This document shows positions 30,777-38,518 of a stretch of 64,000 bases of DNA, piece after piece; positions within the stretch are counted from its first letter, which is position 1; each line of letters begins with the position of its first letter. The stretch is from DATJLY01 sp035532935. Its GTDB lineage: Bacteria; Pseudomonadota; Alphaproteobacteria; ATCC43930; CGMCC-115725. Where the stretch lies: contig DATKQE010000008.1 in the NCBI GenBank assembly GCA_035532935.1, positions 1 to 64,000 on the forward strand, read 5' to 3'. A program made the translations under genes and the position numbers. The notes under the pieces are model-generated. The model was not told the DNA's origin, ran no database searches, and saw only the letters and a list, made by a program, of their open reading frames with translations.

Positions 30777-32096
30777 ATGGAGGAACGGCAGCGCGAGGCG
30801 CGGGCTTCCGTCGGGCGCTGCCTGGTGGTCCATCCCATGCTCCGGCCCGCCACGGGCGAGCCGGACAGTGCGGTGCGTACGCCGCAAGGGCGGCTCGACG
30901 AGGCAGTCGGGCTGGCGCGCGCGATCCAGCTCGAGGTCGTGCAGGCGCAGATCGTGCGGGTGCGGAACGGGCGGCCGGCGACGCTTCTCGGCAGCGGGGC
31001 GGTGGCGACCCTGGGCGAGACCATCGCCGCGCTCGAAATCGTCGTCGTCGTCGTCGATGCCGCGGTCAGTCCGGTGCAGCAGCGCAATCTCGAGCGCGCG
31101 TGGAAATGCAAGGTCATCGACCGCACCGGTCTCATCCTCGAAATCTTCGGCGCTCGCGCCCGCACGCATGAGGGCCGTCTCCAGGTCGAGCTGGCGGCAC
31201 TGAGCTATCAGCGGTCGCGGCTGGTGCGGTCCTGGACCCATCTCGAGCGCCAACGCGGCGGCTACGGCTTTCTCGGCGGGCCGGGTGAAAGCCAGCTCGA
31301 GATGGACCGGCGCCTCATCACCGACCGCATCACGCTGATCAAGCGCGAGCTCGAGACCGTGCGCCGCACGCGGGCGCTGCATCGCAGCGCCCGCAGGCGC
31401 GTGCCTTATCCGGTGGTGGCGCTCGTCGGCTACACCAATGCCGGCAAGTCGACGCTGTTCAACCGTCTGACCGCGGCCGAGGTCACCGCCGCCGACATGT
31501 TGTTCGCGACGCTCGACCCGACCATGCGGCGGCTCGCGCTGCCCTCGGGACGCAGCGCGATCCTGTCTGACACGGTTGGCTTCATCTCCGACCTGCCGAC
31601 GCAACTCGTTGCCGCCTTCCGCGCCACGCTTGAGGAGGTCACGGAGGCCGATCTCATCGTCCATGTCCGCGACATCCAGCATGCCGAGACCGAGGCACAG
31701 CGCGCCGACGTTCTTGCCGTGCTGGCCGAGTTGGGGGTGGGGGCGGGCACGGCGGTCGAGGACGGCTTGATCGAGGCGATCAACAAGATCGATCTCTTGA
31801 CCGAGGAGCAGCGTGAGACGCTGCGCAACCAGATGCGGCGCAACCGCGATGCGGTGCCGCTGTCGGCGGCGACGGGCGAGGGATGCGAAGCGCTCGTCGC
31901 CCTCATCGACCGGCGCATCGAGGGCGAACGTCGCGCGGTGCGGATCGACGTGCCGCTCGCCGACGGTGCCGCGCTCGCCTTTCTCTATCGCCACGGCGAG
32001 GTGCTGCACCGCGCCGACGACGAGCGCGAGGCGCATGTCGAAGTACGCATGAGCGACGCCGATCTCGGCCGCTTCCGCCGCCGTCCCGCGCTCTGA
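30777..32096 (+). CDS. hflX: GTPase HflX
   Basis: 439-aa ribosome-associated GTPase that rescues stalled or heat-damaged ribosomes. It has an N-terminal HflX domain with 'IDRTGLILEIFGARARTHEGRLQVELAAL' and 'GGYGFLGGPGESQLEMDRR'. The G domain has G1 'GYTNAGKST', G3 'DTVGFISDLP' and G4 'NKID'. The hfq-hflX order is conserved across proteobacteria. Confidence 0.95.
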   Translation: MEERQREARASVGRCLVVHPMLRPATGEPDSAVRTPQGRLDEAVGLARAIQLEVVQAQIVRVRNGRPATLLGSGAVATLGETIAALEIVVVVVDAAVSPVQQRNLERAWKCKVIDRTGLILEIFGARARTHEGRLQVELAALSYQRSRLVRSWTHLERQRGGYGFLGGPGESQLEMDRRLITDRITLIKRELETVRRTRALHRSARRRVPYPVVALVGYTNAGKSTLFNRLTAAEVTAADMLFATLDPTMRRLALPSGRSAILSDTVGFISDLPTQLVAAFRATLEEVTEADLIVHVRDIQHAETEAQRADVLAVLAELGVGAGTAVEDGLIEAINKIDLLTEEQRETLRNQMRRNRDAVPLSAATGEGCEALVALIDRRIEGERRAVRIDVPLADGAALAFLYRHGEVLHRADDEREAHVEVRMSDADLGRFRRRPAL

Positions 32097-32178
32097 TGCC
32101 GCGCCACCGTCGATTGCCTCGCGCCGGGCTCTCGCCTAGGGTTGGCGGCGTTCTCTCGTTCGCGACGGTGGGCAGGCA

Positions 32179-33045
32179 ATGAAGCTGGCGTTTCTGGGCT
32201 TGGGCGTGATGGGTGCGCCGATGGCGGGACATCTCGCCACGGCGGGACACGAGGTCACGGTCTACAACCGCACCGCTGAGAAGGCGGAGGCTTGGCTCAA
32301 GGATCATCGCGGCCGGCGCGGCGCGACGCCGGCGGCGGCGGCCGAGGGCGCGGCGATCGTCTTCATGTGCGTCGGCAATGACGACGACGTGCGCGCGGTT
32401 GCGATGGGTCGCGACGGCGCGCTCGCGGGCATGGCGGCGGGCGCGATCCTGGTCGATCACACCACCGTCTCGGCCGAATTGGCGCGCGAACTCGACGCGG
32501 CGGCGTCCGCGAAGGGCGCCGGGTTCCTCGACGCGCCGGTCTCGGGCGGGCAGGCGGGCGCGGTCAACGGCCGGCTCACCGTCATGGTGGGCGGCGCCGA
32601 GGCAGCCTTCCGCATCGCCGAGCCGGTCATGCGACACTATGGCCAGGCGGTCACGCTGATGGGACCCGCGGGCAGCGGCCAGCTCACCAAGATGGTCAAC
32701 CAGATCCTCATCGCCGGGCTGGTCCAGGCGCTCTCCGAGGGGCTCAATTTCGCGGTCCGCGCCGGGCTCGATGCCGGCAAGGCCGCCGAGGTCATCGCCA
32801 AGGGCGCGGCACAGTCATGGCAACTCGAGAACCGCGCCCGCACGATGATCGACGGCAGGTTCGAATTCGGCTTCGCGATCGATTGGATGCGCAAGGATCT
32901 GGCGATCTGCCTGGCCGAGGCGCGGCGCCGCAATGCGCCGCTGCCGGTGACCGCGCTGGTCGATCAGTTCTATCAGCGCGTCCAAGAGCGCGGCGGCGGC
33001 CGCTGGGACACGTCGGCCCTCATTCACCTATTGGCGCAAGCCTGA
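32179..33045 (+). CDS. Beta-hydroxyacid dehydrogenase (3-hydroxyisobutyrate dehydrogenase family)
   Basis: 288-aa NAD(P)-dependent dehydrogenase. Rossmann motif 'FLGLGVMGAPMAGHLATAGH' lies at the N-terminus, substrate loop 'DAPVSGGQAGAVNGRLTVMVGG' in the middle, and catalytic lysine in 'GSGQLTKMVNQIL'. The family includes 3-hydroxyisobutyrate dehydrogenase, tartronate semialdehyde reductase and succinic-semialdehyde reductase (GLYR); context does not separate them. Its 3' end faces mazG (convergent, 3-nt gap). Confidence 0.88.
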   Translation: MKLAFLGLGVMGAPMAGHLATAGHEVTVYNRTAEKAEAWLKDHRGRRGATPAAAAEGAAIVFMCVGNDDDVRAVAMGRDGALAGMAAGAILVDHTTVSAELARELDAAASAKGAGFLDAPVSGGQAGAVNGRLTVMVGGAEAAFRIAEPVMRHYGQAVTLMGPAGSGQLTKMVNQILIAGLVQALSEGLNFAVRAGLDAGKAAEVIAKGAAQSWQLENRARTMIDGRFEFGFAIDWMRKDLAICLAEARRRNAPLPVTALVDQFYQRVQERGGGRWDTSALIHLLAQA

Positions 33046-33048
33046 GGC

Positions 33049-33867
33049 CTATTCCTCCGCCTTCGCCCGCTGCCATTCCGCCTCCATCGCATCGAGTCCT
33101 GCCTCGGCAGGGGAAATTCCCCTTTTGGCAAGGGCTTGCTCGATCCAGCGAAAGCGGCGTTCGAATTTCCGGCAGGCGCCGCGCAACGCTTGTTCGGGGT
33201 CGGTTCCGAGGCGGCGGGCCAGATTGACCACCGCGAACAGGAGATCGCCCAGTTCGTCGTCGATCCGCGCCGGAGCGGCATGGGCTTCGACCTCGTACCG
33301 CAATTCGGCGATTTCCTCGGCGATCTTGGCGAAGATCGGCGCCAATTCGGGCCAATCGAAGCCAACGCGGGCAGCACGGCGCTGCAGCTTCACCGCGCGC
33401 GTCAGCGCCGGAAGTCCCGAGCCGACGCCATCGAGCGCGCTCGCCGGCTGGCCGGCCGCCGCGGCCTTGGCGTCACGCTCGGCGGCCTTCTGCGTCTCCC
33501 AGGCGACCGTTTGCGCCATCGCGTCGGCCACCGTGGCGGTGCCGAAGACATGCGGATGGCGGCGCTCCATCTTGTCCGAAATGGCGCGCGCGACATCGTC
33601 GAAGGCAAAGCGTCCTTCTTCTTCGGCCAAGCGGGCGTGGAACACGACTTGAAGCAGCAGGTCGCCAAGCTCGTCGCACAACGACGCGGCATCGCCGGTC
33701 TCGGCCGCCTCGGCAACTTCATAGGCCTCTTCGATCGTATAGGGCGCGATGGTCGCGAAATTCTGCGCCACGTCCCACGGACAACCGGCGGCGGGATCGC
33801 GCAGCCGCGCCATGATCGCGAGAAGGCGGGAGATTTGCAGGTTTTCCGTCATGGGCGCGGCATCCAT
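33049..33867 (-). CDS. mazG: Nucleoside triphosphate pyrophosphohydrolase MazG
   Basis: 272-aa house-cleaning NTP pyrophosphatase. It has two MazG domains: the first with 'LRDPAAGCPWDVAQ', 'EEAYEVAEAAE' and 'ELGDLLLQVVFHARLAEE', the second with 'EEIAELRYEVEA' and 'ELGDLLFAVVNLAR'. The longest start codon abuts the dif-like site at 33868; the ATG at 33852 is an alternative. The provirus inserted directly upstream now separates it from the metallo-hydrolase gene at 45014-45784, its likely former operon neighbour. Confidence 0.94.
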   Translation of the reverse strand: MDAAPMTENLQISRLLAIMARLRDPAAGCPWDVAQNFATIAPYTIEEAYEVAEAAETGDAASLCDELGDLLLQVVFHARLAEEEGRFAFDDVARAISDKMERRHPHVFGTATVADAMAQTVAWETQKAAERDAKAAAAGQPASALDGVGSGLPALTRAVKLQRRAARVGFDWPELAPIFAKIAEEIAELRYEVEAHAAPARIDDELGDLLFAVVNLARRLGTDPEQALRGACRKFERRFRWIEQALAKRGISPAEAGLDAMEAEWQRAKAEE

Positions 33868-33895
33868 TTATCGCATAATGTATATTATGGGAAAT
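33868..33895 (+). other. dif-like XerCD site (left provirus junction)
   Basis: A 28-bp site laid out as an XerC arm TTATCGCATAA (33868-33878), a centre TGTATA and an XerD arm TTATGGGAAAT. Recalled E. coli dif has arms GGTGCGCATAA and TTATGTTAAAT around the same TGTATA centre, giving 22 of 28 identical positions by eye. It abuts the mazG start. The centre plus XerD arm (33879-33895) is the 17-bp repeat found again at 45008-45024. Confidence 0.85.
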
Positions 33896-33964
33896 GGCTG
33901 GTATGCGTTAATCGCATGGCAAGGGGCATTGTGGCAGAGATTGAAGGTTAAGGAAACGCCGAAA

Positions 33965-34462
33965 ATGCCTGATTTCTCGCCCTTCATTGAGATGCTTCTC
34001 TTGCTTCCGGCCGAGGCCCTGCGCCGATCGGCTGACTATTACAGATCCATCGCGGACCGCCTCGAGTTTGAAGCGCGGCGGCGCGAGCCGCTCGATCCGC
34101 GCCATAAAGAGACCGCAGAACGGGTCCGAAAGGTAAACGCGGCGGCCGATGCGGCGGCACGCGCACTCGCCCGCGGCGAGCCGCGTGAGCGCGCGACGTG
34201 GGATGCCGCCGTCTTTCACCATATCGAACGCGACGCGATTGAGGTCATGCTACCGGCCGCGAGCCGGCGCCTGCGCCGCGCTCGAGACGCCGCCGCGGGC
34301 GAGCTCGCCCTGGCCGGCAAGCAGGATCACGAAATCGCCAGCGAACTACGGCGCCTTGGCTTCGCCGCTTCGGTCGCGACCGTCCGGCGCGTACTCCGCA
34401 AGGCCCGCGGGGATGGAAGTTTGGTTAACGGCCGTATCCCTTCAATCGACACCGCGAGGTAA
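33965..34462 (+). CDS. Provirus protein with helix-turn-helix-like C-terminus
   Basis: 165 aa, charged and helical. The C-terminus 'GKQDHEIASELRRLGFAASVATVRRVLRKARG' has the spacing of a helix-turn-helix, so a DNA-binding or regulatory role is plausible, but I recognise no family. It is one of only two supported plus-strand genes of the element. AAGGA at 33950-33955 precedes the ATG. Confidence 0.6.
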   Translation: MPDFSPFIEMLLLLPAEALRRSADYYRSIADRLEFEARRREPLDPRHKETAERVRKVNAAADAAARALARGEPRERATWDAAVFHHIERDAIEVMLPAASRRLRRARDAAAGELALAGKQDHEIASELRRLGFAASVATVRRVLRKARGDGSLVNGRIPSIDTAR

Positions 34463-34466
34463 GAAC

Positions 34467-34931
34467 ATGATCGCATGCTTCATCACCGCGGCGTGGTTAA
34501 GCTGCGCCAATGTCGTTGCGCCCGGCGCAGGCGTTTCGTGGTTTCATTCGCCGGCCGTGTCACGTTCTTTCATCGAGCGCATCCGGGCTCAATCCGTCCC
34601 GGTCGGACTACTCGATCCTATCAAAGCCGCGCTCGTGATGACCGCTGCGATCGCCAATCTCGCTCCCGCAGCACTCGCGACAGGAGACCAATCGGCCGGT
34701 GCCGAACGGGACCCCAAGCCAATGATCATTGACGCCATCGCTTTCGCTGGCGCAGGCATCACGTTCTTCGGTGGATGGGCCGCCTTTCAGGCCGGACGCC
34801 GCAGCGTCCGATCAGAACGCAAACAGGCCGCCAATAGGTTTGCCGCCGATCATCGAATAGAGCCGCGCGGCCCGCGGATCGGCGCCGTAGAGCCCGAGCC
34901 GCAGCGGGATGCCCATATGCGCGGCGACTGA
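34467..34931 (+). CDS. Provirus hydrophobic protein of unknown function
   Basis: 154 aa starting 4 nt after the previous gene, with a GAGGT Shine-Dalgarno just upstream. It has an N-terminal hydrophobic stretch and a second one around 'IIDAIAFAGAGITFFGGWAAF', followed by a basic tail. Its last 120 nt overlap the convergent gene at 34812-35222, which is unusual; one of the two may be shorter than drawn. No family recognised. Confidence 0.45.
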   Translation: MIACFITAAWLSCANVVAPGAGVSWFHSPAVSRSFIERIRAQSVPVGLLDPIKAALVMTAAIANLAPAALATGDQSAGAERDPKPMIIDAIAFAGAGITFFGGWAAFQAGRRSVRSERKQAANRFAADHRIEPRGPRIGAVEPEPQRDAHMRGD

Positions 34932-35222
34932 CCGAGCCGCGCGCACGAGCTGGCGCAGCTCGTGCGGCGAGCCGCGATTGAATGTCCAGCGGTCGGTCAG
35001 GAAGCGCGCCCCGCTCCATTCTTCGACCGCCAGCCGCAGGCCGACGCTCCCCGCAATCCCCCCTTCCCTGTCCGCCACGAGCGCGAGGGATCGCGCCACG
35101 CAATCGGCGATGATCGCCCGCGCCAGGTCAGGCCGCGGCGGCGATACCGGGATCTGCGCGAACGCCGCGAGCGCGGCGGCGAGGATAGGCTCTACATCAA
35201 GGGGACGGGCCGCCCGTATCAA
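34812..35222 (-). CDS. GNAT-like acetyltransferase of the provirus
   Basis: 136 aa from a TTG start that overlaps the preceding stop codon (TTGA). The pattern 'RSLALVADREGGIAGSVGLRLAVEEWSGARFLTDRWTFN', a central helix 'ELRQLVRAARSVAAHMGIPLRLGLYG' and C-terminal 'RAARLYSMIGGKPIGGLFAF' resembles the GNAT fold. Last gene of the minus-strand cascade. The target is unknown; virion or host protein modification would be guesses. Confidence 0.5.
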   Translation of the reverse strand: MIRAARPLDVEPILAAALAAFAQIPVSPPRPDLARAIIADCVARSLALVADREGGIAGSVGLRLAVEEWSGARFLTDRWTFNRGSPHELRQLVRAARSVAAHMGIPLRLGLYGADPRAARLYSMIGGKPIGGLFAF

Positions 35223-35431
35223 TGGGCGACGAACGCGAGGATCAGCACGAAAGCGCCGATGGCAAGCCAAGGGGCATAGGGCGACAGCGTGTCAACCACG
35301 CCCGAGGCCGCGCCCGAGCCGACGCCATAGCCGGCGCCGTAAGGGTCGCCAAGCGCGACGGATACGGCCGGGCCGGCGCCGGTCGCCCCGGCGCCGCCCG
35401 TCCCATTGAGCGCGTCGAGAAGCGCCTGCAT
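35219..35431 (-). CDS. Small provirus membrane protein (C-terminal anchor)
   Basis: 70 aa. The N-terminal half is Gly/Ala-rich ('GTGGAGATGAGPAVSVALG') and one transmembrane helix 'WLAIGAFVLILAFVAH' ends the protein. Its ATG shares a base with the stop of the previous gene (TGATG) and its stop overlaps the next start. It belongs to the set of tail-anchored proteins of this element. Confidence 0.6.
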   Translation of the reverse strand: MQALLDALNGTGGAGATGAGPAVSVALGDPYGAGYGVGSGAASGVVDTLSPYAPWLAIGAFVLILAFVAH

Positions 35432-35721
35432 CAGATTTTCCGCAACACCACGATAGCGGCGACGGCGAGGAACGCATAGAGCGCATACGCCCCCCACGAG
35501 CCCGACGACGTGCCCAACAGGCTCGACAGGCTCGACGGGCTCGATCCGCTCGGCATGCTCCACGAGCCCGCCAGGGTCGGGTCAAACACCGCGAAGGGAT
35601 CGGTCCCGGCGACGCCGAATTGCGACGGGTCCGGCACGGTTGCCACCGCCGGCTGCGCATAGATCGTCCCGAAGTCGGGGACGCCCGGAATCAGCGATTG
35701 ATTGGAACTTGACGGGTCCAT
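35431..35721 (-). CDS. Small provirus membrane protein with SLLGTSS motif
   Basis: 96 aa. A Pro/Ser-rich N-terminal part is followed by 'SLSSLLGTSSGSWGAY' and a C-terminal transmembrane helix ending 'AAIVVLRKI'. The motif before the helix is shared with the product of 38515-38820, suggesting paralogy. GGAGATAGC precedes the ATG. A virion internal-membrane protein is the likely role (inference). Confidence 0.65.
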   Translation of the reverse strand: MDPSSSNQSLIPGVPDFGTIYAQPAVATVPDPSQFGVAGTDPFAVFDPTLAGSWSMPSGSSPSSLSSLLGTSSGSWGAYALYAFLAVAAIVVLRKI

Positions 35722-35722
35722 G

Positions 35723-35815
35723 CTATCTCCGCCGACGCCGCTTCGCCACGCGATTGCGCTTCACGAAACGGCCGTCCTTCCGGCGCGGCGGCGTCCGCTT
35801 GCGACGGCGCGGCAT
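35723..35815 (-). CDS. 30-aa arginine-rich basic protein of the provirus
   Basis: Tiny protein, over half Arg/Lys, starting MPRRRKRTPPRRKDGR. Its ATG overlaps the stop of the upstream gene (TGA/ATG share one base) and its stop lies directly before the next gene, so translation is well supported by position. Very basic miniproteins in small phages usually condense or bind the genome within the capsid; that role is inferred. Confidence 0.6.
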   Translation of the reverse strand: MPRRRKRTPPRRKDGRFVKRNRVAKRRRRR

Positions 35816-36066
35816 CAGGGTGCCCCCGCCGGCTGCGCCGTTACGGGCGCGGTGCCGCCGTTCTGCGCCGTGACGGAAGCGCGCGCGGTCGCCGCGACGC
35901 CCGCCGCCTGCGCCGCGATGGTCGCGAGGTCGCTCGCCGCCTTCTCGACCTTGACAATGCCGCCCTCGCCATGGGCGATGTCGTTCCACATCGTTTCGCC
36001 GCTCGCGATCACATCGGGCAGATGCTGCGTGAGCAGGCCGAAGAAGCTCAAGATCGTGGCAAGCAT
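35815..36066 (-). CDS. Small provirus protein of unknown function
   Basis: 83 aa. A short hydrophobic N-terminus ('MLATILSFFGLLTQHLPDVI') precedes an Ala-rich amphipathic helix ('AASDLATIAAQAAGVAATAR') and a flexible Ala/Pro/Gly tail. AGGGAAA Shine-Dalgarno. It overlaps the upstream gene's 3' end by 19 nt. No family recognised; a membrane-associated virion or lysis component is possible. Confidence 0.55.
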   Translation of the reverse strand: MLATILSFFGLLTQHLPDVIASGETMWNDIAHGEGGIVKVEKAASDLATIAAQAAGVAATARASVTAQNGGTAPVTAQPAGAP

Positions 36067-36212
36067 GAGATTTCCCTTTCCATGCGCGTGAAGCGCTCAA
36101 CGTCGTTTGCTTCGTGATCCTTCATGCGCTGCGCAGCGGCGCCGAGGCGAAACCAGATGCCAGCCAGGAGCGCAAGCTGGCCGCCACCAATGAGGTAATT
36201 GAGCGCGTTCAT
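36048..36212 (-). CDS. 54-aa provirus membrane protein
   Basis: The N-terminal membrane helix 'LIGGGQLALLAGIWFRLG' is followed by a charged, potentially coiled segment ('RMKDHEANDVERFTRMEREI'). The ATG overlaps the transglycosylase stop (ATGA). The layout (short lumenal end, helix, coiled tail) is like small holin- or spanin-type accessory proteins next to lysis genes, but there is no direct evidence. Confidence 0.55.
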   Translation of the reverse strand: MNALNYLIGGGQLALLAGIWFRLGAAAQRMKDHEANDVERFTRMEREISCLPRS

Positions 36213-36631
36213 TGCACCGCGCCCGCAAGCCGCAACTGCCATTGGCGCCGGAACTCGGTCACGCGCGCGACGTAGCGCGGGTCGGGGTTGCCGCGCATGA
36301 CGTTCCCGACACCCTCGTTGTAGCCGGCGATCACGCTCCCGACGGAATAGGCCGAGCGCGATTTGAGGTAGTCGGCGATCCAATTGAGTTGCGCGACGCC
36401 GAAGCGGATATTGGTCGCCGGATCGTAGAGCGCGTCCGGCGCGCCGGTAAATCCGCGGTCGCGCGCGGTCGGAACGTCGAGTTGCATGAGCCCGAAGCTT
36501 CCGCCGTTCCGGTCCGCCCGGAACGCGCGCGGTTCGAATGAGCTTTCTTCCTCGATCACGGCGAGGATCAGCGCCACGTCGTCGCCGGCAAAGTGTTGCC
36601 CGATATAGGCCGCAATCTGGTCCCGCGTCAT
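36209..36631 (-). CDS. Provirus lytic transglycosylase (SLT/lysozyme-like)
   Basis: 140 aa. Goose-type/SLT fold motifs are the catalytic Glu region 'ALILAVIEEESSFEPRAF', 'GGSFGLMQL', 'PATNIRFGVAQLNWI' and 'VIAGYNEGVG'. It lacks a signal peptide, so it could be a virion-associated enzyme for genome entry or an endolysin. The ATG at 36631 was chosen for the GGGGGGA just upstream. Confidence 0.85.
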   Translation of the reverse strand: MTRDQIAAYIGQHFAGDDVALILAVIEEESSFEPRAFRADRNGGSFGLMQLDVPTARDRGFTGAPDALYDPATNIRFGVAQLNWIADYLKSRSAYSVGSVIAGYNEGVGNVMRGNPDPRYVARVTEFRRQWQLRLAGAVQ

Positions 36632-36711
36632 CGTCCCCCCGCCACGTCGTCCGATTGCCAAGTGATCTCACCGCCGAGCATCGCGACGATGATTTCGAGC
36701 AGCCATTTCAC
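36628..36711 (-). CDS. 27-aa provirus peptide
   Basis: A GTG-started mini-ORF beginning MKWLLEIIVAMLGG. Its start overlaps the stop of the gene at 36708 (GTGA) and its stop overlaps the transglycosylase start (ATGA). The perfect fit into the overlapping cascade and the hydrophobic N-terminus support translation, but at this size chance is possible. Confidence 0.4.
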   Translation of the reverse strand: MKWLLEIIVAMLGGEITWQSDDVAGGR

Positions 36712-36932
36712 GGCGCGGGCTTCCCGGCCGGCGCGGGCGCGGGCTTCGGCGCGCGCGCGGTGATCGTCGCCCCGGCCGCCGCGACGCCCGGCGGCATGGC
36801 ACCATCGCTCCCCGGCGTGATCGTCACCGCCAACGTACCGTCGCCATGAAAGACCGTCACCGCGAGCGGGCCGCTTTCTCCCGCGGTGCGCGGCGGGAAT
36901 TGCTGATGAGAACGCGCGATTTCGACCGCCAT
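36708..36932 (-). CDS. Small provirus protein, Pro/Ala-rich tail
   Basis: 74 aa. A short beta-rich segment ('GPLAVTVFHGDGTLAVTITPG') is followed by an Ala/Pro tail. There is no membrane helix. It directly follows the 303-aa structural candidate, so it may be a minor virion component. No family recognised. Confidence 0.5.
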   Translation of the reverse strand: MAVEIARSHQQFPPRTAGESGPLAVTVFHGDGTLAVTITPGSDGAMPPGVAAAGATITARAPKPAPAPAGKPAP

Positions 36933-36936
36933 AGGA

Positions 36937-37848
36937 TCACCGAATATCGTAAGTCATGAACGCCGCCATATTCGACGCGCTCGGATTGTAGACGTAGAGG
37001 CCCTGCCCGGCCGGCAGGAAGATTCCCGCCGGGAGAAGCGCCGTCGCGCCGCCGTTCGAGAAAAGCGGCGGGTTGCTCGTCTGGGAGGTCGGCGCCGCGG
37101 TGCCGGCGCACAGCACGCCGACGATGTTCGCCCCTTCCAGCGTCGCGGTGCGGATTACCACGCCATGCACGTTCAAGCCGGGCGCGATGATCGTGGTTGC
37201 GCCGGTCGGAATGGTAACCCCGGCATAGAAGCTCGTGCCGATTTCGCCCGCCTGGATCGGCGCCCCGGCGCCATCGAGCGGGAGCGCGTTGCTTCCCGGA
37301 TTGGTGAGGAAGCTCCCCGCGCCATAGAGCCCGGCGACGAGCCGCACGGAAAGCCAGCCATCGCCACTCGTGAACGCCGCATGGCCGTTTTGGTCAATGA
37401 TGGTCACATCGAGGCCGCCGGCCGCTTCCACGCGCGCGGTATTCCCACCCTCGACGATGGTCGCGTCGCTCGCGACGACGGTCGGCGGCGCGGTCGCCTC
37501 GACGCCATTGCCGTCCGCATCGTCGCTCACGATCACGGATGCGTAGATGCCCGGCTGCGCGCCCCACGATAGCCGGACGAAGTCAAATTTATTGGCCACG
37601 CGCACCGCGGTTCCAACACTAAATGGGATCGGGTCGCCCGGCGTCTTGCCGATTTGCACCGCGAGTTGCCCGGCGACGGGCGCGCCGCCCTGCAGCTCCT
37701 GAAACCCGCCATTGATCGAAACGAGCGAGGCCCCCTCATAACAGCCCGCAAGAACGACACGCGTGCCGAGTGCCGGAATGTCCAGCGTGCCGGCGGCCGT
37801 CATGAGGATGTTGAACACGCCATAATCGGGCCGATTGCGGATCGTCAT
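36937..37848 (-). CDS. Putative provirus structural/spike protein
   Basis: 303 aa, predicted mostly beta: 'TIRNRPDYGVFNILMTAAGTLDIPALGTRVVLAGC' at the start, Gly/Ala/Thr-rich repeats in the middle, and a C-terminal 'FLPAGQGLYVYNPSASNMAAFMTYDIR' like a receptor-contact jelly roll. No signal peptide or membrane helix. Position among virion genes suggests a vertex or receptor-binding protein (inference); no family recognised. Confidence 0.55.
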   Translation of the reverse strand: MTIRNRPDYGVFNILMTAAGTLDIPALGTRVVLAGCYEGASLVSINGGFQELQGGAPVAGQLAVQIGKTPGDPIPFSVGTAVRVANKFDFVRLSWGAQPGIYASVIVSDDADGNGVEATAPPTVVASDATIVEGGNTARVEAAGGLDVTIIDQNGHAAFTSGDGWLSVRLVAGLYGAGSFLTNPGSNALPLDGAGAPIQAGEIGTSFYAGVTIPTGATTIIAPGLNVHGVVIRTATLEGANIVGVLCAGTAAPTSQTSNPPLFSNGGATALLPAGIFLPAGQGLYVYNPSASNMAAFMTYDIR

Positions 37849-37849
37849 G

Positions 37850-38173
37850 CTACGCCCTCAGCCCATGCGGAAGTTTGATGATGCCGGCCGCGAAGGCCAC
37901 GCCGAGGATGGTTGCCGCCACCATGATCATGGTCGAAAGGCTCGGTCCCGACGCCACCTGCGCCGCGGCGACGCGCCCCAGCGCATCGTATTGCGCCGCC
38001 TGCACCGTTCCCGCAGTCGCGACAAGCTGGTTTGCCCCTTGCGCGCCCGCGAGCGCGTCGATTGCATTGGCAAGGTCCGCCGTGTCGATGTTCGTCGTCG
38101 GCGTGACGTTGACCGTCGTATTGTTCGCCGCCTGCGAGGTCGAAGTCGAGGAACTCGATCCGCCGAAGCACAT
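37850..38173 (-). CDS. Provirus tail-anchored membrane protein
   Basis: 107 aa. A Ser/Thr/Asn-rich N-terminus ('CFGGSSSSTSTSQAANNTT') and Ala-rich centre precede one membrane helix 'MIMVAATILGVAFAAGIIKL' close to the C-terminus. It starts right after the upstream stop. Its opening resembles the Ser-rich start of the 38515-38820 product. Confidence 0.6.
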   Translation of the reverse strand: MCFGGSSSSTSTSQAANNTTVNVTPTTNIDTADLANAIDALAGAQGANQLVATAGTVQAAQYDALGRVAAAQVASGPSLSTMIMVAATILGVAFAAGIIKLPHGLRA

Positions 38174-38518
38174 TCATCGCCGCCGCCCGTTCGAGCCGCC
38201 CGGGATAAGCAGCAAAAGAAGCGCGCCGCCGATCACGAAAAACAGCATCGTCGGATTACTCGTGAGGGACGCCAGCGCCGACGATGCGGGCGCAGCGGCA
38301 GCCGCCTGCGACGCCGCCGCCGACGACAGCGGCAGCATGGTCGAAACAGTCGATTGGGCGGGCGGGTATGCGGCCGAGCTCGCGCCGGCAGGATACGAGG
38401 TCACGCCCGAAGAGCCGATTGCAAAAGTCGGATTGGCGTCGAGTGCAAGCGAGTTATTGCTTGCGCTCTGAAACGTCCCTTGCGCGTTGCCGCCGGTGAA
38501 AGTGAGGGGCAGCATCAT
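38174..38518 (-). CDS. Provirus tail-anchored membrane protein
   Basis: 114 aa. The N-terminal region has Ser/Asn/Thr-rich beta-like sequence, then an Ala/Ser-rich stretch ending 'SSALASLTSNPT'. A strong C-terminal membrane helix 'MLFFVIGGALLLLLIPGG' carries a basic tail 'NGRRR'. Overlaps the upstream gene by 4 nt (ATGA). Confidence 0.6.
   Translation of the reverse strand: MMLPLTFTGGNAQGTFQSASNNSLALDANPTFAIGSSGVTSYPAGASSAAYPPAQSTVSTMLPLSSAAASQAAAAAPASSALASLTSNPTMLFFVIGGALLLLLIPGGSNGRRR

Noticed and set aside
35500..35580. Tandem repeat of GGCTCGA units
   Set aside because: Short and imperfect; it is explained by the Ser/Leu-rich coding sequence of the 35431-35721 gene.
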